DNA of 64,000 bases from Actinacidiphila oryziradicis (GCF_005047355.1 NZ_SUMC01000014.1:106748-170747), one strand, 5' to 3'; positions 47,019 through 58,261 are shown, counted from the first letter of the stretch. Made by a program: numbers and translations. The notes: a model not told the origin generated them from the letters alone.

Positions 47019-49049
47019 GTGAACGCCGCCGTCATCATTCTGGACACCACCGGCCAGGTGAGGCTGTGGAGCCATCAGGCCGAGGACATGCTGGGATGGA
47101 CGGGCGATCACGCGGTGGGCCTCGGCTTCGACCGGCTCATGCATGTCCGCGGCGACGCGGACCTCCTCGCCGAACTGCTGGACACCGAGTCCTGGACCGG
47201 ACACCTGTCACTGCACCACCGGGACGGCTACCCCGTCCAGGTCCGGGCAGAGGTGTCGCTGCTCGCCGACGGCGACGGCAGACCGTACGTCCACGCGTCC
47301 CTCAGCGACGTCAGCCGCCAGCACACCGAGTGGCGCGACCTGGCCACCCTGGAGTCGCTCTTCGACTCCTCCCCGCTGGGCGTCGCGATCCTCGGCAGCG
47401 ACCTCAGGCACATCAAGGTCAACAAGACCCTGGCCCTTCTCGACCATCATCCGGTCGAGAAGCATCTGGGCCGCACCGTGGACGAGGTGGTCGGCGGCCG
47501 GGTGGGCGAAGCACTGGCCGAACTGCAGCGGAATGTGCTCAGGACCGGCCGGCCCGTGGTGGACGTGATCATGCCGGGGCCGGACGGGGAGGGCTTCCGC
47601 TCCGTCTCGTGCAGCCGGCTGGAGGACGAGGACCACCGGGTGCTCGGTGTCGGCTGCACCGTGATGGATGTCTCGGAACGCTACGAGGTCGCCGCCCAGA
47701 AGGAGATCGTCCGCGAGCGCCTCTCCCTCCTCAATGACGTCGGCACACGCGTCGCCGACCTGCTCGACATCCCGAGGATCGCCGAGCGGCTGGCCGACAC
47801 CGTCGTGCCCAGATTCAGCGACTACGCGGGAGTCATCGTGCTGGAGGAGATCGCCGCCGCCGGCGAACTGCCCAGACAGCCGCCCACCCACCGCACACCG
47901 CTGGTCCAGCTGGGCGCCGCCTACAAGCAGCACAGTCCGCCGGTGGAGCGCTTGCTGCGGGCCGGCCAGTCGTTCACGGTCTCGGAGCGCTCGGTCACCG
48001 GCACCGCGCTGCACACCGGACTCCCACAGCTGGCCAATACGGCGGAGCGGCTGCTGGCCGCCACGTACCCCGGCGATCCCAGGACCAAGGCCGCCCTGGA
48101 GCTGGGCGTCCACTCGATGATGGCGCTGCCGTTGCGCGTCGGCGGCATCGTGCTGGGGCTGCTGGTGGTCTACCGGGCGGAGAGCAGCGCGCCCTTCAAC
48201 GACGACGATATGGCCTTCGCCATGAAGCTGGCCGGCCGGGCCAGCACATCGCTGGACAACGCCCGCCTGTACGCCCGCGAGCGCGCGGGAGCGCTGATGC
48301 TGCAGCGTGCCCTGCTGCCGCACCACATCCCCGAGCCGCCCGGAGTCCGCATCGCCTTCCGCTACGTCCCGGGCAGCACCGGCACCGAGGCCGGCGGCGA
48401 CTGGTTCGACGTCACCCAGCTCACCGGGGGCCGCGTCGCCCTGGTCATCGGCGACGTCACCGGCCACGGGCTGCGCGCCGCCGCCACCATGGGCCTGCTC
48501 CGTACCGCGGTTCGAACCCTCTCCGGACTCGACCTGCCACCGGCCGAGCTGCTCCAGCGCATCGACGACATCGCCGTCGAACTGGCCCATGACCCGGACG
48601 AGGCCCTGATGGCGACCTGCGTGTACGCGGTGTACGACGCCTCCCTCAGTCGCTGCACCATCGCGAGAGCAGGGCATGTACCACCGCTGATCGTCGAGCC
48701 CGACCCCGCCTCGGAGGGCGGACGCAGAGTGCGGCTGCTGGAGTTGCCCCCCGGGGTTCCGCTCGGCGTCGGCGGTGTGAAGTTCGAGGCGGTGGAGTTC
48801 GACGTGCCGGACGAGTCGGTGCTCGTGCTCTACACCGACGGTCTCATCGAGACCCGCGGCGAGGACATCAGTGAGGGTCTGGACCGGCTCCGCGCGCGGC
48901 TGGCCCAGCCGTACGACTCCCTGCAGGCCACCTGCGACGGCGTCCTCGGCATCCTTGAGCCCGGGACCGAGCGGGACGACGTAGCACTCCTGCTGGCACA
49001 GCTCAGCGGTCTCCCGGGCGGCCTCGCGGCGGATGGCGCGGCACGCTGA
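47019..49049 (+). CDS. PAS-PAS-GAF-SpoIIE phosphatase
   Basis: 676 aa cytosolic sensor phosphatase. Domain order: PAS (1-100, AVIILDTTGQVRLWSHQAED), PAS (110-235, LFDSSPLGVAILGSDLRHIK), GAF (about 240-430, including LLNDVGTRVADLLDIPRIAE), SpoIIE/PP2C (about 440-660: GTEAGGDWFDVTQL, A-L-V-I-G-D-V-T-G-H-G, ERDDVALLLAQL). The Asp residues in G-D-W-F-D, G-D-V-x-G-H-G and R-D-D-V-A bind the metal ions. Likely dephosphorylates an anti-anti-sigma factor in an RsbU-type cascade. GTG 47019 is placed by GGACGGAGG upstream; no anti-sigma or RsbV-like gene is nearby. Confidence 0.93.
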   Translation: MNAAVIILDTTGQVRLWSHQAEDMLGWTGDHAVGLGFDRLMHVRGDADLLAELLDTESWTGHLSLHHRDGYPVQVRAEVSLLADGDGRPYVHASLSDVSRQHTEWRDLATLESLFDSSPLGVAILGSDLRHIKVNKTLALLDHHPVEKHLGRTVDEVVGGRVGEALAELQRNVLRTGRPVVDVIMPGPDGEGFRSVSCSRLEDEDHRVLGVGCTVMDVSERYEVAAQKEIVRERLSLLNDVGTRVADLLDIPRIAERLADTVVPRFSDYAGVIVLEEIAAAGELPRQPPTHRTPLVQLGAAYKQHSPPVERLLRAGQSFTVSERSVTGTALHTGLPQLANTAERLLAATYPGDPRTKAALELGVHSMMALPLRVGGIVLGLLVVYRAESSAPFNDDDMAFAMKLAGRASTSLDNARLYARERAGALMLQRALLPHHIPEPPGVRIAFRYVPGSTGTEAGGDWFDVTQLTGGRVALVIGDVTGHGLRAAATMGLLRTAVRTLSGLDLPPAELLQRIDDIAVELAHDPDEALMATCVYAVYDASLSRCTIARAGHVPPLIVEPDPASEGGRRVRLLELPPGVPLGVGGVKFEAVEFDVPDESVLVLYTDGLIETRGEDISEGLDRLRARLAQPYDSLQATCDGVLGILEPGTERDDVALLLAQLSGLPGGLAADGAAR

Positions 49050-49050
49050 G

Positions 49051-49515
49051 TCAGGAACGCAGTCCGCCGAGGCGGTCCAGGAAGTCGCGCTGCTTGACCA
49101 CTATCTTCGAGCGGGCCCGTCCGAGCACGAACCACTCGACCCGGTCGATCTCCGGGAAGGCATGGATCCGGCCGGAGCCCTTCGGCCACTCCATCTCGAA
49201 CGTGCCGGGGACGACGAGTCCCGGGTCGAGGTCGCTCTCGACGGCCCAGACCGTCACCACTTTGCCCCCGGACTGCCGGACGGAACCGAGCGCCAGGAAT
49301 TCGCCGGTCGGCGGCGGCATGCCGAGCTCCTCCTCGAACTCCCTGCGCGCGGCGGCGCACGGATCCTCGTCCGGCTCGTACTCGCCCTTGGGCACGGACC
49401 ACGCGCCCGCGTCCCGCCCGGCCCAGAACGGACCGCCCATATGGCCGAGGAGCACCTCGGTGCCCGCGCCGTCGCCGCGGAACAGCAGGATGCCCGCGCT
49501 GCGCTTTCCCGTCAC
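49051..49515 (-). CDS. NUDIX hydrolase
   Basis: 154 aa from GTG 49515 (GGGAACC upstream), reading V-T-G-K-R-S-A-G-I-L-L-F. The Nudix box is in G-E-Y-E-P-D-E-D-P-C-A-A-A-R-R-E-F-E-E-E-L-G (Gly, Arg, Glu-x-x-Glu in place), with the preceding G-A-W-S-V-P-K-G. Hydrolyses a nucleoside diphosphate linked to another group. It converges tail-to-tail with the phosphatase gene, one base apart. The start upstream at 49590 would include non-conserved residues. Confidence 0.88.
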   Translation of the reverse strand: MTGKRSAGILLFRGDGAGTEVLLGHMGGPFWAGRDAGAWSVPKGEYEPDEDPCAAARREFEEELGMPPPTGEFLALGSVRQSGGKVVTVWAVESDLDPGLVVPGTFEMEWPKGSGRIHAFPEIDRVEWFVLGRARSKIVVKQRDFLDRLGGLRS

Positions 49516-49572
49516 GGTTCCCAGTGTGCGGCAGGCGGGCAGGTGCGGCAGACCTCGCGGAAGTCCCGCACA

Positions 49573-49790
49573 ATGGCGCCCGTGGACCACCAGAAGATGC
49601 TGTGCGAGGCGATGGAGGCCGCCCGGCCGGTGCTCGGCACCGGCAAGGTGGCCGATTACATACCGGCGCTCTGCCGGGCCGGGGGGCTCTGTGCGCGTGG
49701 AGCCCTGCCCTGGACCAGGCGGGCAACTCCCTCGCCGCGGTGGGGGCGCTCGACGCCTTCGTCACGGCGACGGGCTGGTCGGTGTTCTGA
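49573..49790 (+). pseudogene. Glutaminase with large internal deletion and frameshift
   Basis: MAPVDHQKMLCEAMEAARPV, then L-G-T-G-K-V-A-D-Y-I-P-A-L, is a perfect glutaminase A N-terminus. After codon 37 the reading frame shifts at a G-run (around 49678-49685) and the other frame gives L-C-A-W-S-P-A-L-D-Q-A-G-N-S-L-A-A-V-G-A-L and T-A-T-G-W-S-V-F-stop, which is the glutaminase C-terminus. Some 230 residues of the normal 300 are missing, so only the ends remain, fused by a deletion. Confidence 0.85.
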
Positions 49791-49828
49791 CCGGTGGCGT
49801 CCGGCGGACGGATTGGGGAAGATGGGGC

Positions 49829-51295
49829 ATGGCCGATCCACGCACCGGTCGGGTAAGGCTCGGCAGCGCCACCGGGCGGTGGGTGCTGTTGAGCACAGTG
49901 CTGGGCTCGGGCATGGCCATGATCGACGGCACCGCGGTGAATGTCGCGCTGCCGCGGATCGGGATCGACCTCGATGCCAAGCTCTCCGCCCTGCAATGGG
50001 CGGTCAACGCGTACATGCTCACGCTCGCCGGACTCATCCTCCTGGGAGGGTCGCTCGGCGACCGCTATGGCAGACGCAAGGTCTTCCTCACGGGTGTCGT
50101 GTGGTTCGCGCTCTCGTCGGCGCTGTGCGGGATCGCGCCCAACGCCGAGTTGCTGATCGCGGCCCGCGCACTGCAGGGCGTGGGCGGGGCTCTCCTCGCC
50201 CCGGGGTCGCTCGCGATCATCCAGTCAGCCTTCCGCCCCGACGACCGGGCGTCTGCCGTCGGGGCCTGGGCGGGTCTGGGCGGGGTCGCCGGGGCGGTGG
50301 GACCCGTGCTCGGCGGCTGGCTGGTCGGCGGACCCGGCTGGCGCTGGGTGTTCTTCATCAACCTGCCGCTGGCCGCGGTGGTCGTCGTCCCTGCTCTCCG
50401 GCACATCCCGGAGAGCAGGGACGACACCGCCACGGGCCGTTTCGACGTGCCCGGCGCCGCGCTGGCCGCGCTGGCCCTCGGGTCGCTCACCTTCGCGCTC
50501 ACCGTGGCCTCGACGCAGCCGGCGTCGGCGGCGTGGGCGGCGGGGATCGCGATTGTCCTCGGGACGGTATTCATCATGGTGGAGCGCCGCTCGCCCGCTC
50601 CCATGGTTCCGCTCGGGTTGTTCTCCTCCCGGCTGTTCTCGGTGGTGAACACCGTGACGGTGCTGATCTACGGGGCGCTGGGCGGGGTCATCTTCTTCCT
50701 CGTCCTGCAACTGCAGGTGACAGCGGGCTTCTCCCCGCTGCTGGCAGGCCTGGCCCTGCTGCCGCTGACCCTGCTCATGCTGGCCTTCTCGGCCCGCGCC
50801 GCCGACCTCGGGAAACGCATCGGCCCCCACATTCCGCTCACCGCCGGGCCGGTGGTCGCCGGGATCGGCGTCCTCCTGATGCTGCGCGTCGGGCCCGGAG
50901 CCTCGTACTTGACGGAGGTGCTCCCGGCCGCGACCGTCCTGGGAGCCGGGATGACCCTCCTGGTGGCGCCCCTCACCGCCACGGTCCTGGACTCCGTGGA
51001 CAACCGCAGAGCCGGAACCGCGAGCGGCGTCAACAACGCCGCGGCCCGCACCGGAAGTCTGCTCGCCATCGCCGCCCTGCCGTCGCTGGTGGGCCTCTCC
51101 GGGTCCGAATACCAGTCGCGGACCGCGGTCGACGCCGCGTTCTACGGCGCCATGTGGACCTGTGCCGGACTGTTGGCGGCTGCGGGGCTGCTCGCCTGGT
51201 TCGGCATTCGCGCGGGCGTCGGAGCGCCGGAGAACTCGGACGCGGTCTGTGTTTCCTGCTCCCTGTCCGTACCGCCGCCGGCCGCGACGCGCTGA
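49829..51295 (+). CDS. DHA2-family MFS multidrug exporter
   Basis: 488 aa, 14 transmembrane helices. M-A-M-I-D-G-T-A-V-N-V-A-L-P-R-I in helix 1 is the DHA2 (EmrB/QacA) motif, and GSLGDRYGRRKVFLTGVVWF the MFS loop. R-A-L-Q-G-V-G-G-A-L-L-A-P-G-S-L is motif B/C in helix 4-5, and W-R-W-V-F-F-I-N-L-P another family mark. Most likely exports a drug or metabolite by proton antiport. ATG 49829 follows GGGGAAG. No regulator is adjacent; the C-terminal tail contains two cysteines. Confidence 0.93.
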   Translation: MADPRTGRVRLGSATGRWVLLSTVLGSGMAMIDGTAVNVALPRIGIDLDAKLSALQWAVNAYMLTLAGLILLGGSLGDRYGRRKVFLTGVVWFALSSALCGIAPNAELLIAARALQGVGGALLAPGSLAIIQSAFRPDDRASAVGAWAGLGGVAGAVGPVLGGWLVGGPGWRWVFFINLPLAAVVVVPALRHIPESRDDTATGRFDVPGAALAALALGSLTFALTVASTQPASAAWAAGIAIVLGTVFIMVERRSPAPMVPLGLFSSRLFSVVNTVTVLIYGALGGVIFFLVLQLQVTAGFSPLLAGLALLPLTLLMLAFSARAADLGKRIGPHIPLTAGPVVAGIGVLLMLRVGPGASYLTEVLPAATVLGAGMTLLVAPLTATVLDSVDNRRAGTASGVNNAAARTGSLLAIAALPSLVGLSGSEYQSRTAVDAAFYGAMWTCAGLLAAAGLLAWFGIRAGVGAPENSDAVCVSCSLSVPPPAATR

Positions 51296-51526
51296 ACTTG
51301 GCCGGATCCCATCGCGCATACGGCCTGCCCCGGGCATCTGGTGGCGCACCGTCCGACACGGACAGGAGTAACGTGGCGATACGGGCGCGCCTCGCGCCCC
51401 GGCCCCTCGGTGATCGGCACCGCTCCCTCCAAAATCCAGGCAGAACCACCCGGAACGCTCCAGGGCGCTCACCCGGATCGGTCCGGCCCATCCTCCTCCA
51501 AGTCATGAGCAGAGGGATTCGGGCGT

Positions 51527-51799
51527 ATGTACTCGCAGAACGCAATCTCAAGCCGCAGTCGCGGCCGTGCTGAACCGACCGAAGAGATGATTTCCGGGCT
51601 GGTCTGCATCGTCTGCCGCGCCGACTACCGCAATGCGCCGGACTCGGACGCGATCGTTGTCGCGCACCACAACGACCATCAGATGCTCGCCTGCCGGGGA
51701 GTGTGCGCACGGATGGCCAGCGGATCCGCCGCCGGTCTCGACGAGACGCCACTTCCGCTGGCCGAGCGCATGCGCAGGCACGGCACCGACCGCTCCTGA
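51527..51799 (+). CDS. Small hypothetical protein with CxxC
   Basis: 90 aa. After a Ser/Arg-rich N-tail come L-V-C-I-V-C-R-A-D-Y-R, A-I-V-V-A-H-H-N-D-H-Q-M-L-A-C-R-G-V-C-A-R-M. Two CxxC-like pairs and two or three His suggest possible zinc binding, but no family is certain. ATG 51527; an internal ATG at codon 21 (MISGLVCIV) is an alternative that would better match a compact domain. It converges with the Mur ligase gene across a hairpin. Similar short orphan genes are common in Streptomyces; function unknown. Confidence 0.6.
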   Translation: MYSQNAISSRSRGRAEPTEEMISGLVCIVCRADYRNAPDSDAIVVAHHNDHQMLACRGVCARMASGSAAGLDETPLPLAERMRRHGTDRS

Positions 51800-51806
51800 C
51801 CCGTTC

Positions 51807-51829
51807 CGGGCGCGCGCTGGGCGCGCCCG
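51807..51829. terminator. Hairpin between convergent genes
   Basis: CGGGCGCGC (51807-51815) pairs with GCGCGCCCG (51821-51829) around a 5-base loop. It lies between the small protein stop and the Mur ligase stop, so it can end both transcripts. Confidence 0.65.
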
Positions 51830-51835
51830 TCCCGG

Positions 51836-53317
51836 CTATGCCTGGGCGAGTTCGCGGACGACCTGGAGGTCGTTGAAGGGGATCAGTTCCTCGCCGACGA
51901 TCTGGTGCGGCTCGCTGCCCTTTCCGGCGATGAGGACGATGTCGCCCGCCTCGGCGGCGGCCAGTGCGAAGCTGATCGCCAGACGGCGGTCGGCCTGCCG
52001 CTCGAAGGGAGTGCCCGTCGCGGTGAGCCCGGTGGCGACCTGGTCCAGGATCGTCTCCGGGTATTCGGTGCGCGGGTTGTCCGAGGTGAGGACGCACAGG
52101 TCCGAGAGGTCCCCGGCGATCTTCCCCATGATGGCGCGCTTGGTGATGTCCCGGTCGCCGCCACAGCCGAAGACGGTGATGATCCGCGCGGGGGCGAACT
52201 CACGGATCACGGACAGGACCTTCTCCAGTGAGTCCGGTGAATGGGCGTAGTCCACGATCACGGCAGTGCCGCCGGGGGTCTCGTAGCGTTCGAACCGGCC
52301 CGGGACGGCCGCCACCCGCTCCAGCGCGCCCACGAGTGCTTCCAGGTCATGGCCCAGGGTGTGGCAGGCCGCCACGGTGGCCAGCGCGTTCGCCACCCAG
52401 AACCGGCCCGGGACGGGGATCGCCGCGGGGTACTTGCTGCCGCCGTGGTGCAGCGTGAAGCGGGTGCCGAAGGCGTCCACGACGAGATCGGTGGCCCGGT
52501 AGTCCGCTTCGGCGTCAAGCCCGTACGTGGTCACGGCCCCCGGCATCAGCGCCTGGATCTCGGCACCCACCGGATCGTCGGCGTTGACCACCGCATGGCG
52601 GCAAAGCCCCTGGAACAGACGCAGCTTGGCGTTCTTGTAGTTCTCCATCGTTCCGTGGTCGTCAAGATGATCCTGGGTCAGGTTGGTGAAGACCCCGACG
52701 TCGAGGAACGTCCGGTCCACCCGGTGGGTCAGCAGCGCCATCGAGGTGGCCTCCAGCACCACGCTGCCGGCACCGCGGTCGCGCATGTACCCGAGCAGGT
52801 ACTGAAGGTCCGGTGACTCCGGGGTGGACAGCACCGACCACGGCATCGGGACCGGCTCACTGCCGACCCGGCTGCCGGACGTCCCGATGACTCCCACCCT
52901 GGCGCCCTCGACGATTCTCAGCACCGACTCGACCATGGACGACACCGACGTCTTCCCGTTGGTGCCGGTGACCGCCACCATGTCCATCCCCCGGCCCGGT
53001 TCGCCGTAGTAGCGGGAGGTGACGACGGGGGACGCCACACGGGTGTCCGCCACCCGCACCACGCACACGTCCTCCGGCACCTCCTGCAGGCCGGCGGGCC
53101 CGGGAAGCCCGCCTTCGAGCAGTACCGCGGCAGCGCCGCGCCGCACGGCCTGCCCGATGCGCTCCGGGCCGCCCTCGCGGTGGCCCGGTACCGCGATATA
53201 CAGCGAGCCGGGTGCCATCCGGTGGGCGTCGAAACTCATTCCCCCGGTGATCCTCGTTGCCGGATCGCCCTGGAGTACCTGGTGATCGTGTCCGTCCAGC
53301 AGTTCGCTCAGTTGCAC
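51836..53317 (-). CDS. murE: Mur ligase, MurE-like
   Basis: 493 aa. Residues 1-90 are the UDP-binding N-domain (M-S-F-D-A-H-R-M-A-P-G-S-L-Y-I-A-V-P-G). The ATP loop VTGTNGKTSVSSMV is near 115, N-L-T-Q-D-H-L-D-D-H near 200, YAHSPDSLEKVLSVI near 355, F-G-C-G-G-D-R-D and the meso-diaminopimelate-contact motif T-S-D-N-P-R near 410. By family it adds the third residue to UDP-MurNAc-dipeptide. GTG 53317 with GAGGGG upstream. A dcw cluster is not nearby, so this is probably a second MurE-type ligase; the true amino acid and acceptor (peptidoglycan or a secondary product) are uncertain. Confidence 0.88.
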   Translation of the reverse strand: MQLSELLDGHDHQVLQGDPATRITGGMSFDAHRMAPGSLYIAVPGHREGGPERIGQAVRRGAAAVLLEGGLPGPAGLQEVPEDVCVVRVADTRVASPVVTSRYYGEPGRGMDMVAVTGTNGKTSVSSMVESVLRIVEGARVGVIGTSGSRVGSEPVPMPWSVLSTPESPDLQYLLGYMRDRGAGSVVLEATSMALLTHRVDRTFLDVGVFTNLTQDHLDDHGTMENYKNAKLRLFQGLCRHAVVNADDPVGAEIQALMPGAVTTYGLDAEADYRATDLVVDAFGTRFTLHHGGSKYPAAIPVPGRFWVANALATVAACHTLGHDLEALVGALERVAAVPGRFERYETPGGTAVIVDYAHSPDSLEKVLSVIREFAPARIITVFGCGGDRDITKRAIMGKIAGDLSDLCVLTSDNPRTEYPETILDQVATGLTATGTPFERQADRRLAISFALAAAEAGDIVLIAGKGSEPHQIVGEELIPFNDLQVVRELAQA

Positions 53318-53773
53318 AGCTATCCCCTCGAATGCGGCTCCGGCCGTGTACCGCCGGGCACCACGGTGGTGACCATGACTGACTCGCCGGGTACCTGGTC
53401 CGTCCGGTACCCGGCTGTCGGGGATCTCGCTGTCGTGCCGGCTGCGGCGGCTCGTTCCGGGCGCCGGGACAGCTGCGGCGGCGCCCTCGGAAGACGAGCG
53501 GACGCCGCGGAGAAAATCGGTGTGTGAGCCCCTCGCCCGGATCGGCCGAAGAGCACTACCTCTGAATGCGCGAAGTGCCCCGGCCTGTGTCCGGCTCAGC
53601 GTTGGAGGTTCGTCTGTCACAGGCTCCCGGGTACGGGAAAATGTCCGCACGACGCCGAGTGAGCATACATCCGATCCCAGATCCCCGGTCACCGAGCGCA
53701 CACGGACGCCGGAAGAACAGTGGTCCGGCGGCTGCGGGCGGGGCCGCCGTAGGCGATCCGGCAATATGAGCGC
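53318..53773. other. Intergenic region between Mur ligase and DUF1003 gene
   Basis: 456 bases between two divergent genes. Only long spurious frames are present; no conserved peptide, repeat, or convincing -35/-10 pair was found. Presumably it holds the promoters for both genes. Confidence 0.5.
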
Positions 53774-54280
53774 ATGAATTCGGACTCCGACAGTCGCAAC
53801 GTCCCCGCACACCCGCTCGTCCGTCCCGCGCACGAGCGGTATGTCTTCGCCCGGATGCGTACTTCTCAGGACCGGGTCGCGGACGCGATCACCGCTTTCG
53901 CGGGGACCATGCGGTTCGTCTATCTGCATGCCGTGTGGTTCGTCGTCTGGATCGCGCTGAACGAGGGCCTGTTGGGCAACTCGGGGATCTTCGATCCGTA
54001 TCCGTTCGGGCTGCTCACCATGATCGTGAGCCTGGAGGCGATCTTCCTGTCCACGTTCGTCATGGTGAGCCAGAACCGGCAGGCCGCCCGGGAGAACGTT
54101 CGGGCGGACCTCGACTTCGAGACGAACCTGCGCTCGGAGGTGTGGTCGGTGCACATAGGCAAGGTCCTCGGCCTGGATCCGGAGGCGATCGAGCGGCACG
54201 TCCAGGAGATCGTCGCCCAGAGCAGGACGGGCGTGGACGGCGCCTCGGCGGGAGTGCCGGTCGATCCCCGCAACTTGTAG
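53774..54280 (+). CDS. DUF1003 membrane protein
   Basis: 168 aa. DRVADAITAFAGTMRFVYLH and V-W-F-V-V-W-I-A-L-N (helix 1), F-D-P-Y-P-F-G-L-L-T-M-I-V-S-L-E-A-I-F-L-S-T-F-V-M (helix 2), and the cytosolic N-R-Q-A-A-R-E-N-V-R-A-D-L-D-F-E-T-N-L segment are hallmarks of DUF1003 (PF06210) proteins. Two membrane helices, both ends probably cytoplasmic. Biological role unknown. Start ATG 53774; a nearby ATG at 53766 is out of frame. Confidence 0.9.
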   Translation: MNSDSDSRNVPAHPLVRPAHERYVFARMRTSQDRVADAITAFAGTMRFVYLHAVWFVVWIALNEGLLGNSGIFDPYPFGLLTMIVSLEAIFLSTFVMVSQNRQAARENVRADLDFETNLRSEVWSVHIGKVLGLDPEAIERHVQEIVAQSRTGVDGASAGVPVDPRNL

Positions 54281-54579
54281 CCGGGGCACGGGCCGCATCG
54301 CGCGGAGCGTGACTGAAACGGTGTCACCGGCGATGGCTTCCACCCGGTTTGCGGACCACCGGGCTCCTGCGCGGACAGGCCGTGGTCCGTATACGGCCGA
54401 CAGCCCTCTGGCGGCGCGGCAGAGACGGTCCTCCTGGTGATCCGGCGCCGCCGGTCCGGCCCCGTCCCACAGGCGGCGCGTGACCCGCACAAGATCTTCG
54501 CGCAGCGCGCACACGCGGGATGAGCCGACGGGTGACCGGCCCTTGTGCTAAGTGTTCCGTTCCGGTTACATCGAGCACT

Positions 54580-55254
54580 GTGAAAGACGCGGAAGTCCTC
54601 AGCACCGCAGCTCCGGACGGGGAGCACCGCCTCAGGGCCGACGCCCTGCGCAATAGGGAGCGGATTGTCGCGGCCGCCCGCGACGCCTTCATCGCCTACG
54701 GTGCTGATGCGCCGTTGGACGAGATCGCCCGGCGGGCCGGGGTGGGCAACGCGACCCTCTACCGGCATTTCAGCGACCGCCGTCAGCTGATCCGCGAGGT
54801 CATGATCGCCGCCGCCGCCGAACTGACGGCGGAGACCAGGGGAGCACTCGCCGAGGAGCCGGACGCCTTCGCCGCACTGCGACGCGTGGTCCACCGGGCA
54901 GCCGACCGGCGTGGCGGCGCCTTCTTCTCCGTACTGTCCGGATGTCTGGACGACGATCCCACGGTCCGGACGGCTCGCGACACGCTCCTGCGGGCCGCGC
55001 AGGAATTGCTGGACGCCGCACAGCAGTGCGGCCGGCTGCGTCCAGATGCCGGCATCGGCGACCTGATGCTGGCGCTGGCCCAACTCGGCCGACCGCTGCC
55101 GGGGATGCGCGGCACCGATCTCGACCGCTTCGTCCACCGCCACCTGGATCTGTTCCTCGACGGCCTGCTGGCCCCGTCCCGATCGGTGCTGACCGGCCCC
55201 TCGGCCACCCTGGACGACCTGCCGCAGCTCTTCGACCCCGGCGCGGGACGGTGA
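54580..55254 (+). CDS. TetR-family regulator
   Basis: 224 aa. ADALRNRERIVAAARDAFIA, then D-E-I-A-R-R-A-G-V-G-N-A-T-L-Y-R-H-F-S-D-R-R-Q-L is the TetR HTH (about 19-70); the variable C-terminal half (ALRRVVHRAADRRGGAFFSV) would bind the ligand. GTG 54580 has no strong ribosome-binding site. It precedes a zinc-less quinone oxidoreductase by 169 bases on the same strand, the usual arrangement in which the regulator controls the oxidoreductase. The roughly 300 bases upstream (54281-54579) contain no gene. Confidence 0.9.
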   Translation: MKDAEVLSTAAPDGEHRLRADALRNRERIVAAARDAFIAYGADAPLDEIARRAGVGNATLYRHFSDRRQLIREVMIAAAAELTAETRGALAEEPDAFAALRRVVHRAADRRGGAFFSVLSGCLDDDPTVRTARDTLLRAAQELLDAAQQCGRLRPDAGIGDLMLALAQLGRPLPGMRGTDLDRFVHRHLDLFLDGLLAPSRSVLTGPSATLDDLPQLFDPGAGR

Positions 55255-55423
55255 GCCGCCGACCCCGCGCTGACGGCTGACTCACCCGGTCGGCCCCACC
55301 CGGGACCGTGTCGTACGGGGAATCAGACACCATCCGACCCGGTTGCCCAGGCACAGGACGCGTTCTCAGCAATCCCGCGGGCGGCGTGCACCAGCGCTGG
55401 CCGGCCGCGTGGAAGGGGCAGAA

Positions 55424-56341
55424 ATGTTTGCGTTGACGTATGACGAATACGGTGACCCGTCCGTTCTCAGGGTGACCACGGTGCCCGAGCCGGATGCCGG
55501 TCCCGGGGAGGTGCGGATCGCGGTCCGCGCGGCCGGGGTGAATCCGGTCGACTGGAAAATCCGGTCCGGGTATTTGAAGGACATGATGCCGGTTGAGTTC
55601 CCCGCCATTCCCGGCAGCGATGCCGCCGGGGTGGTGGACGAGGTCGGGGAAGGCGTCGAGGGTGTCGGCGTCGGGGACGAGGTGTTCGGTTCCGGCCAGG
55701 GGGTGTCCGCCGAGTTCGCGGTCCTCGACCACTTCACCGCGAAGCCCGCGGCGATGAGCTGGGAGGAGGCGGCGGGGCTGCCGGTGGCGGCCGAGACCGC
55801 ACAGCGGGCCCTGGACATCCTGAAGCCGTCCGCCGGACAGACCTTGCTGATCGAGGGTGCGGCGGGAGGCGTCGGCAGCGTCGCCGCCCAGTTCGCCATC
55901 GCGGACGGCGTGAGGGTCATCGGCACGGCGAGCGAGTCGAACCACGACTACCTGCGCTCCCTGGGCGTCATCCCCACCACCTACGGACCGGGGCTGAAGG
56001 AGCGGGTGGCGGAGCTGGCCCCGGAAGGTGTCGATGCCGCACTCGACACGGCGGGCAAGGGCTCCCTCCCGGACCTCGTCGAGATCACCGGGTCCCCCGG
56101 GAAGGTGGTCACCATCGCCGACTTCGAGGCCGCGAAGTACGGCGTCCGGGTGACCGCCGGTATGGGCGGTGAGCCCAGGGCGTGGCATGCCCTCCCCAAG
56201 GCGGCCCGGCTCTTCGAGCAGGGGGAGCTCCGCATCGCCGTCGACTCGGTGTTCCCTCTCGCCGAGGCGGCGAAGGCGCATGAGCGGAGCGAGGGCGGCC
56301 ACGTCAGCGGCAAGATCATCCTGAAGGTCACCCAGGCCTGA
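55424..56341 (+). CDS. Zinc-independent quinone oxidoreductase (MDR family)
   Basis: 305 aa. ALTYDEYGDPSVLRVTTVPE, V-N-P-V-D-W-K-I-R-S-G (the conserved N-P-x-D), then GSDAAGVVDEVGEGVEGVGV and the NADP fold L-I-E-G-A-A-G-G-V-G-S-V-A-A-Q-F. No zinc ligands (the GHE and C-x-x-C-x-x-C lobe are absent), as in QOR/zeta-crystallin-like enzymes that reduce quinones or enones with NADPH. ATG 55424 with GGAAGGGGC upstream. Probably controlled by the preceding TetR protein. Confidence 0.92.
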   Translation: MFALTYDEYGDPSVLRVTTVPEPDAGPGEVRIAVRAAGVNPVDWKIRSGYLKDMMPVEFPAIPGSDAAGVVDEVGEGVEGVGVGDEVFGSGQGVSAEFAVLDHFTAKPAAMSWEEAAGLPVAAETAQRALDILKPSAGQTLLIEGAAGGVGSVAAQFAIADGVRVIGTASESNHDYLRSLGVIPTTYGPGLKERVAELAPEGVDAALDTAGKGSLPDLVEITGSPGKVVTIADFEAAKYGVRVTAGMGGEPRAWHALPKAARLFEQGELRIAVDSVFPLAEAAKAHERSEGGHVSGKIILKVTQA

Positions 56342-56407
56342 GCCGGGTCGCCGGGGCCCTGTGGACAACCCGTACGGCCGGGCCCCGGCTTCTCGTAGAA
56401 TCGCCGG

Positions 56408-58261
<1,854 letters not shown>

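Noticed and set aside
52000..54514. In-frame extension of the Mur ligase to 54514 (892 codons)
   Set aside because: The added residues are Arg/Pro-rich and unlike any Mur ligase; the GTG at 53317 has a good ribosome-binding site and gives the family length.
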